A stretch of 8,743 bases of DNA from Actinomycetota bacterium (GTDB lineage: Bacteria; Actinomycetota; Acidimicrobiia; Acidimicrobiales; CADCTF01). The translations under genes and the position numbers were made by a program. This document shows positions 5,849 through 8,743 of this stretch, in pieces (the stretch's first letter is position 1; the number at the start of each line of letters is the position of its first letter). The stretch is from NCBI GenBank assembly GCA_019348305.1, contig JAHWJQ010000082.1, positions 1 through 8,743 of the forward strand, read 5' to 3'. A model generated the notes under the pieces. It ran no database searches. It had not been told where the DNA came from and was given only the letters and a program-made list of their open reading frames with translations.

Positions 5849-7150
5849 TCAAAGGTCGGAGGTGGCGGTGTCGAGGAGGTGGGCGAAGCGCTGCTGCGCC
5901 GCCTGCCGGCGGGTGGGCACGTGCTCGGTGGGCACCTCCACCCGCGAGTACCCCTTGAGCACCTGGCGGGCCACGGTCTGTTTGTGGACCTCGTCGGGGC
6001 CGTCGTAGATGCGGGCGGCCCGGGCTGAGCGGTACATCCGCTCGAGGGGCAGGTCGGTGGAGAAACCCAGCGCCCCGTGCACCTGGATGGCGCGGTCGAT
6101 CACGTTGTAGAGCACCGCCGCTCCGTAGAACTTGATCATGGAGATCTCCACCCGCGCCGCCGAGGACCCCTCCCGGTCGATCGTCCAGGCCGCATGGAGC
6201 GTCATGAGCCGCGCTGCTGTCATCTCGGCCAGCGACTCGGCCACCCAGTCGCCAATGTTGGCCTTCTCGGCGAGGTACGAGCCGTGGGCATAGCGCGACA
6301 CGGCCCGCTCGCAGAGCATGTCGAAGGCCCGCCGCGACTGGCCCAACCAGCGCATGCAGTGGTGGATGCGGCCGGGGCCCAGGCGCTTTTGGGCCAGAAG
6401 GAAGCCGTCCCCCTCGTTGCCGATGAGGTTCTCGTAGGGCACCCGGACGTCGTCGTAGGTCACCTCGGCGTGGTTGCCGTAGCGGCCGAAGGAGGGCTCG
6501 GGGTGCTCCATGGTGGGCACGTCCCGCACGATCTGGACCCCCGGCGTGCCCACCGGCACCAGGATCATGGAGGTGCCGGCGTAGGGGTGCACGTCGGGAT
6601 TGGTCACGGCCATCACGCAGAGGAAGTCGGCGACCGACCCGTTGGAGGTGAACCACTTGTGGCCGTTGATCACCCACTCGCCGCCGTCGCGCACGGCCCG
6701 GGTGGTGAGCAGCTTGGGGTCGGAGCCGGCGGTGTGGGGCTCGGTCATGGAAAAGGCGCTGCGGAGCTTCCCTTCGAGCAGCGGCTCGAGCCATTGTTGG
6801 CGGTGCTCGGTGCGCCCCGAGCGCTGCATGCCGATGGCGATGAGCTCGGCATTGCCCGAGTCCGGTGCGTTGTTGCCGAAAACGAAGGGGGCGATCGGCG
6901 ACTGGCCGAGGATCTCGTGCATCAGGCCGAGCCGCACCTGACCGAAGCCCTCACCGCCGAGCTCGGGGCCGAGGTGAGCAGCCCACAGGCCCTGGGCCTT
7001 CACCTCCTCCTGCAGCGGCCGGATGGCCCGCAGGAAGTTCTCGTGGGGCAGATCGAGCGTCTCCAGGGGAAAGACCTCCTCCCGCACGAATCGCCGCATC
7101 CACTCGAGCTTCGCTTCGAACTCGGGCTCGGTGGAGAAGTCCCAGGCCAC
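5849..7150 (-). CDS. Acyl-CoA dehydrogenase, ACAD10/11-like
   Basis: A 433-residue flavoprotein with the full acyl-CoA dehydrogenase layout: N-terminal helical domain (about 1-130), middle beta domain with the FAD-binding signature F133-S-M-T-E-P and WFTSNG (166-171), and C-terminal helical domain with QVHGALGF (356-363). The segments FSMTEPHTAGSDP and GPGRIHHCMRWLG (258-270) resemble the ACAD10/ACAD11 subgroup rather than short- or medium-chain enzymes. At the position where medium-chain enzymes carry the catalytic Glu in a YEG motif, this protein reads Y382-D383-G-P-D-E-V-H, so an Asp replaces Glu, a change I associate with ACAD10/11-like members. It should oxidise an acyl-CoA to the enoyl-CoA using FAD and ETF. 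The chain or substituent preference is not readable. No phosphotransferase or ETF gene is visible nearby. The start GTG has GGGAGG six bases upstream. Acylphosphatase follows immediately downstream. Confidence 0.92.
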   Translation of the reverse strand: MAWDFSTEPEFEAKLEWMRRFVREEVFPLETLDLPHENFLRAIRPLQEEVKAQGLWAAHLGPELGGEGFGQVRLGLMHEILGQSPIAPFVFGNNAPDSGNAELIAIGMQRSGRTEHRQQWLEPLLEGKLRSAFSMTEPHTAGSDPKLLTTRAVRDGGEWVINGHKWFTSNGSVADFLCVMAVTNPDVHPYAGTSMILVPVGTPGVQIVRDVPTMEHPEPSFGRYGNHAEVTYDDVRVPYENLIGNEGDGFLLAQKRLGPGRIHHCMRWLGQSRRAFDMLCERAVSRYAHGSYLAEKANIGDWVAESLAEMTAARLMTLHAAWTIDREGSSAARVEISMIKFYGAAVLYNVIDRAIQVHGALGFSTDLPLERMYRSARAARIYDGPDEVHKQTVARQVLKGYSRVEVPTEHVPTRRQAAQQRFAHLLDTATSDL

Positions 7151-7156
7151 GACGAG

Positions 7157-7162
7157 CCTCCC
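7157..7162 (-). promoter_or_regulatory. Ribosome binding site (GGGAGG) of the acyl-CoA dehydrogenase gene
   Basis: On the minus strand GGGAGG is followed by six bases and the GTG at 7150. It supports this start and shows that the gene has a conventional 5' leader. Confidence 0.7.
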
Positions 7163-7194
7163 GTTGGAATCGGTGTTGGGCAGCGACCAATGCG

Positions 7195-7200
7195 ACTCTA
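7195..7200 (-). promoter_or_regulatory. Candidate -10 element (TAGAGT) for the acyl-CoA dehydrogenase transcript
   Basis: In the 56-base divergent gap between the dehydrogenase and the CPBP protease genes, the minus strand carries TAGAGT (TANNNT). It would start a leader of roughly 38 bases ending in the Shine-Dalgarno. No good -35 is seen. On the plus strand the protease GTG at 7207 has only a poor -10 resemblance (GACTCT, seven bases before it) and no Shine-Dalgarno, so its promoter remains unidentified. Confidence 0.25.
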
Positions 7201-7206
7201 CGACCC

Positions 7207-7866
7207 GTGAACCCGCTCGACTTCCTGACCCTGGCCGTGCTCGCCTGGTTCGGGTCTCGGCTGTTCGTCGCCTTCAGGGGGTCGATCCGGAGGCCGGCGA
7301 GGGCCCATTCGATAGAGCTGCTCCGGGGCCTGCGGCTGCGCCACTTCCTCCCCGTGCCGCTGGTGGTGGCCGGCGTGGTGGCGGCCTCGTTCGTCCTGAC
7401 GTCGATCCCGCCCCTGGCCTTCGGCTGGTGGACGGCCATCGGCGGGCAGGGCAACCCCGCCTTCGGCGTCACCGACCGTACGGCGGGCACACCGTTGGAG
7501 CTCGTGGTGCCGATCCTGTTCCTCGTCCTGTTGATCCCGGCGATGCCGCTTCTGGTCGAACGGGAGGAGCTGATGTTCCGGCTGGGGGCGGAGACCTGGT
7601 CGATGCCCAAGCGGGTGGGCAAGGCGCTGCTCTTCGGCCTCGTCCACGCCGTGATCGGGATCCCCATCGGCGTTGCCCTGGCCCTGTCCATAGGCGGGGC
7701 CTGGTTCACCGTCGCCTACGTGCGGGCTTTCCGGCACACGGGGAGCCGCCGCGCGGCTCTGGCCGAGAGCACCAGGTGCCATCTGGCCTACAACTCCTCC
7801 ATTGTGGCGCTGGTGGTCCTCGTCCTCGTCATCGAGGTGGGCCTGGCCCTGGCGGGAGCCGGATAG
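7207..7866 (+). CDS. CPBP family intramembrane glutamic endopeptidase (CAAX protease/Abi-like)
   Basis: A 219-residue multi-pass membrane protein with the CPBP (Abi) motifs in order: E120-E121-L-M-F-R125 (EExxxR), F143-G-L-V-H147 (FxxxH), and H192-L-A-Y-N196 (HxxxN). The paired glutamates and the two histidines form the presumed active site within the membrane. Hydrophobic segments lie at about 4-23, 48-70, 98-117, 138-163 and 196-217. Family members include Rce1-like CAAX proteases, bacteriocin-immunity proteins and membrane-regulatory proteases, and the substrate here is unknown. Transmembrane prediction is by eye. The GTG at 7207 is chosen because the first hydrophobic segment begins right after it. 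There is no Shine-Dalgarno, so a leaderless or near-leaderless mRNA is possible. The stop codon shares its last base with the start of a PEBP lipoprotein gene (TAGTG), implying translational coupling. Confidence 0.85.
   Translation: MNPLDFLTLAVLAWFGSRLFVAFRGSIRRPARAHSIELLRGLRLRHFLPVPLVVAGVVAASFVLTSIPPLAFGWWTAIGGQGNPAFGVTDRTAGTPLELVVPILFLVLLIPAMPLLVEREELMFRLGAETWSMPKRVGKALLFGLVHAVIGIPIGVALALSIGGAWFTVAYVRAFRHTGSRRAALAESTRCHLAYNSSIVALVVLVLVIEVGLALAGAG
7854..7858 (+). promoter_or_regulatory. Ribosome binding site (GGGAG) favouring the earliest PEBP start
   Basis: GGGAG ends seven bases before the GTG at 7866, inside the last codons of the CPBP protease gene. The alternative GTG at 7878 and ATG at 7899 lack such a site. 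Confidence 0.5.
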
Positions 7867-8429
7867 TGTCGCCCCCGGTGTACGCCGCTCGCGGAGCCAT
7901 GGCGCTGGTCCTCATGGTGCTCACCAGCCTGGCCGCCATCGCCTGTTCGAGGTCGGCTCCTCGCCAGGACCCGCTGCCCGCGGCCACGATCGAGCTGCGC
8001 AGCGAGGCCTTCGCGGAGGGGGCCGAGATCCCCGAGCGCTTCTCCTGCGAGGGCGAGAACGTGTCGCCCCCTCTGGCGTGGTCGAATCTCCCCGATGGGG
8101 CGGTCGAGCTGGCCCTGGTGATGACCGACCCCGATGCGCCGGACGGCGTCTTCTACCACTGGATCCTGGTCGGCATCGACGGGTCGAAGTCGTCCCTGGG
8201 CGAGGGTGAGGTCCCCGAGGGCGGCGTCGTGGCCGAGTCCAGCTCCGGGATGGCGACCTACATCGGGATGTGCCCCCCTGACGGCTCCACCCACCGCTAC
8301 GTGTTCACGATCTATGCGCTCAACAGCCGCCTCGAGCCGCCGGCCGCCCAGCCGCCCCAGGCGACGGTGGCGGCCATCGAGGACGCCGCTGTCGCCCGGG
8401 GGACCCTGACGGGCAAGTTCAGCCGCTGA
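7866..8429 (+). CDS. PEBP (YbhB/YbcL-like) family lipoprotein
   Basis: A 187-residue protein. Residues 1-26 are a signal peptide with core MALVLMVLTSLAAIA ending at lipobox Cys C27, so the mature protein is predicted to be tethered on the outer face of the membrane. The rest is a phosphatidylethanolamine-binding protein domain: FSCEGENVSPPLAWSNLP (59-76), D88-P-D-A-P followed by F96-Y-H98-W (the ligand-pocket signature), YIGMCPPDGSTHRYVFTIYAL (132-152), and the C-terminal GKFSR. In the usual YxGPxPP loop, the GP is replaced by G-M and the next position is C136. C61 and C136 could form a disulfide in the exported protein. Bacterial YbhB-like proteins have no firmly established role. The start GTG overlaps the CPBP stop by one base, so the two are very likely co-expressed. 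Later starts at 7878 or 7899 are possible. Confidence 0.9.
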   Translation: MSPPVYAARGAMALVLMVLTSLAAIACSRSAPRQDPLPAATIELRSEAFAEGAEIPERFSCEGENVSPPLAWSNLPDGAVELALVMTDPDAPDGVFYHWILVGIDGSKSSLGEGEVPEGGVVAESSSGMATYIGMCPPDGSTHRYVFTIYALNSRLEPPAAQPPQATVAAIEDAAVARGTLTGKFSR

Positions 8430-8503
8430 CCCGGCCGGTTCGATTGCGTTTGGGCAGCCTCAGCTCCGCATAGCGAAGATGATCCTGCCCGAAGCTGGCG
8501 GCG
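8430..8503. other. Convergent intergenic spacer without a clear terminator
   Basis: These 74 bases separate the PEBP lipoprotein and the convergent oxidoreductase. They hold an 8-bp palindrome CCGGCCGG (8431-8438) and a distant inverted pair GGGCAG / CTGCCC (8452-8457 and 8485-8490, 27-base loop). Neither makes a stem with a T-run, so I see no convincing intrinsic terminator and no gene. Confidence 0.5.
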
Positions 8504-8743
8504 CTACCGCTTGCCGGCGGCCTCCATCAGGCGCTGCAGGGGGTCGAGGTCGAAGGGGGCGCCGACGCCGAGGATGACGTGCTGGGCGCCGGCGTCGACC
8601 CACTGGTCGAGGTTGTCGGCTGCCTTGTCATCGACCATCGCCGTGCGCTCCACCTCGGCCGGGTCACGGTCGAGCTTGGCGCACCAGTCGTCGATCACCC
8701 CGTTCTTGTGGGCGTAGCGGTCCGGTGGCCCGAAGCCGTTCCA
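8504..8743 (-). CDS. LLM class flavin/F420-dependent oxidoreductase, C-terminal fragment (starts beyond the right edge)
   Basis: The complement is open from the right edge to a TAG at 8504, giving 79 C-terminal residues. The segment begins WNGFGPPDRYAHKNGVIDDWC and continues LDRDPAEVERTAMV, followed by LDQWVDAGAQHVILGVGAPFDLDPLQRLME. This pattern is typical of the end of luciferase-like F420/FMN oxidoreductases: the strand that identifies the bound substrate side, a helix with a GRDPAEIERT-like motif, and the final GAxHVILG strand. The N-terminal two-thirds, including the cofactor-binding segments, are outside the window. An internal GTG at 8698 could mislead a caller into a 64-residue protein, but the homologous sequence clearly continues upstream of it. 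It is a different protein from the oxidoreductase at 4699-5571, and the substrate is unknown. Confidence 0.82.
   Translation of the reverse strand, partial: WNGFGPPDRYAHKNGVIDDWCAKLDRDPAEVERTAMVDDKAADNLDQWVDAGAQHVILGVGAPFDLDPLQRLMEAAGKR

Noticed and set aside
5568..6794. 408-residue minus-strand frame ending in acylphosphatase, as a possible fusion protein
   Set aside because: Only the last ~91 residues look like a protein family. The rest is an out-of-frame reading of the acyl-CoA dehydrogenase, rich in Arg, Pro and His.
6077..7210. 377-residue plus-strand frame opposite the acyl-CoA dehydrogenase
   Set aside because: It is an antisense shadow of a well-supported gene, with repetitive His/Val/Gly/Asp composition and no recognisable domain.
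8452..8490. GGGCAG / CTGCCC inverted pair as a terminator for the convergent genes
   Set aside because: The loop is 27 bases, the stem is only six pairs and no T-run follows on either strand.
8504..8698. A complete 64-residue small protein starting at GTG 8698
   Set aside because: Family-like sequence (WNGFGPP...) continues in frame upstream to the window edge, so this is the C-terminus of a larger oxidoreductase.
1..8743. CRISPR arrays, tRNA genes, insertion sequences, prophage or defence islands
   Set aside because: I saw no regularly spaced repeats, no cloverleaf-like gene, no transposase or integrase motif and no terminal inverted repeats. The CPBP (Abi-named) protein alone, next to a PEBP lipoprotein, does not make a phage-defence locus.

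Overview
The window is GC-rich throughout (many 60-base stretches sampled by eye are 70-80% G+C), densely packed, and uses many GTG starts. Gene content points to an actinobacterium: two luciferase-like (LLM) flavin/F420-type oxidoreductases, an ACAD10/11-like acyl-CoA dehydrogenase, a DUF885 protein, and candidate leaderless start sites. An uncultured Acidimicrobiia-type lineage would fit, but that is an inference from style and content, since no rRNA or other phylogenetic marker is present. I see no tRNA, rRNA, CRISPR array, insertion sequence, integrase or phage module.

Layout, left to right. (1) Minus strand, 1-1269: a two-repeat SLC41/MgtE-type divalent cation transporter that runs off the left edge. 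(2) Minus strand, 1385-1876: a cytoplasmic thioredoxin-fold (TlpA/AhpC-like) protein with a CPTC motif. (3) Plus strand, 1900-4645: three tightly overlapping genes, namely a DUF885 putative metallopeptidase, a 76-residue single-pass membrane protein, and an SPFH/Band-7 lipoprotein. Both junctions are 4-base stop/start overlaps with a Shine-Dalgarno sequence, so this is very likely one operon. (4) Plus strand, 4699-5571: an LLM-family oxidoreductase, possibly a read-through member of the same unit. (5) Minus strand, 7150 down to 5568: an acyl-CoA dehydrogenase followed immediately by an acylphosphatase. The acylphosphatase stop and the convergent oxidoreductase stop share one CTAG. (6) Plus strand, 7207-8429: a CPBP-type intramembrane glutamic protease coupled by a one-base overlap to a PEBP (YbhB/YbcL-like) lipoprotein. 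(7) Minus strand, 8743 down to 8504: the C-terminal end of a second LLM-family oxidoreductase that enters from the right edge.

Most of the window is ordinary actinobacterial chromosome. The part most worth a second look is the DUF885 / small membrane protein / SPFH lipoprotein operon. It looks like a protease-scaffold arrangement in which the SPFH protein is predicted to sit on the outer face of the membrane as a lipoprotein. The 23-base divergent spacer in front of it carries two overlapping -10-like elements, placed as expected for leaderless transcripts on both strands. The CPBP protease / PEBP lipoprotein pair is a second, smaller membrane-associated unit.
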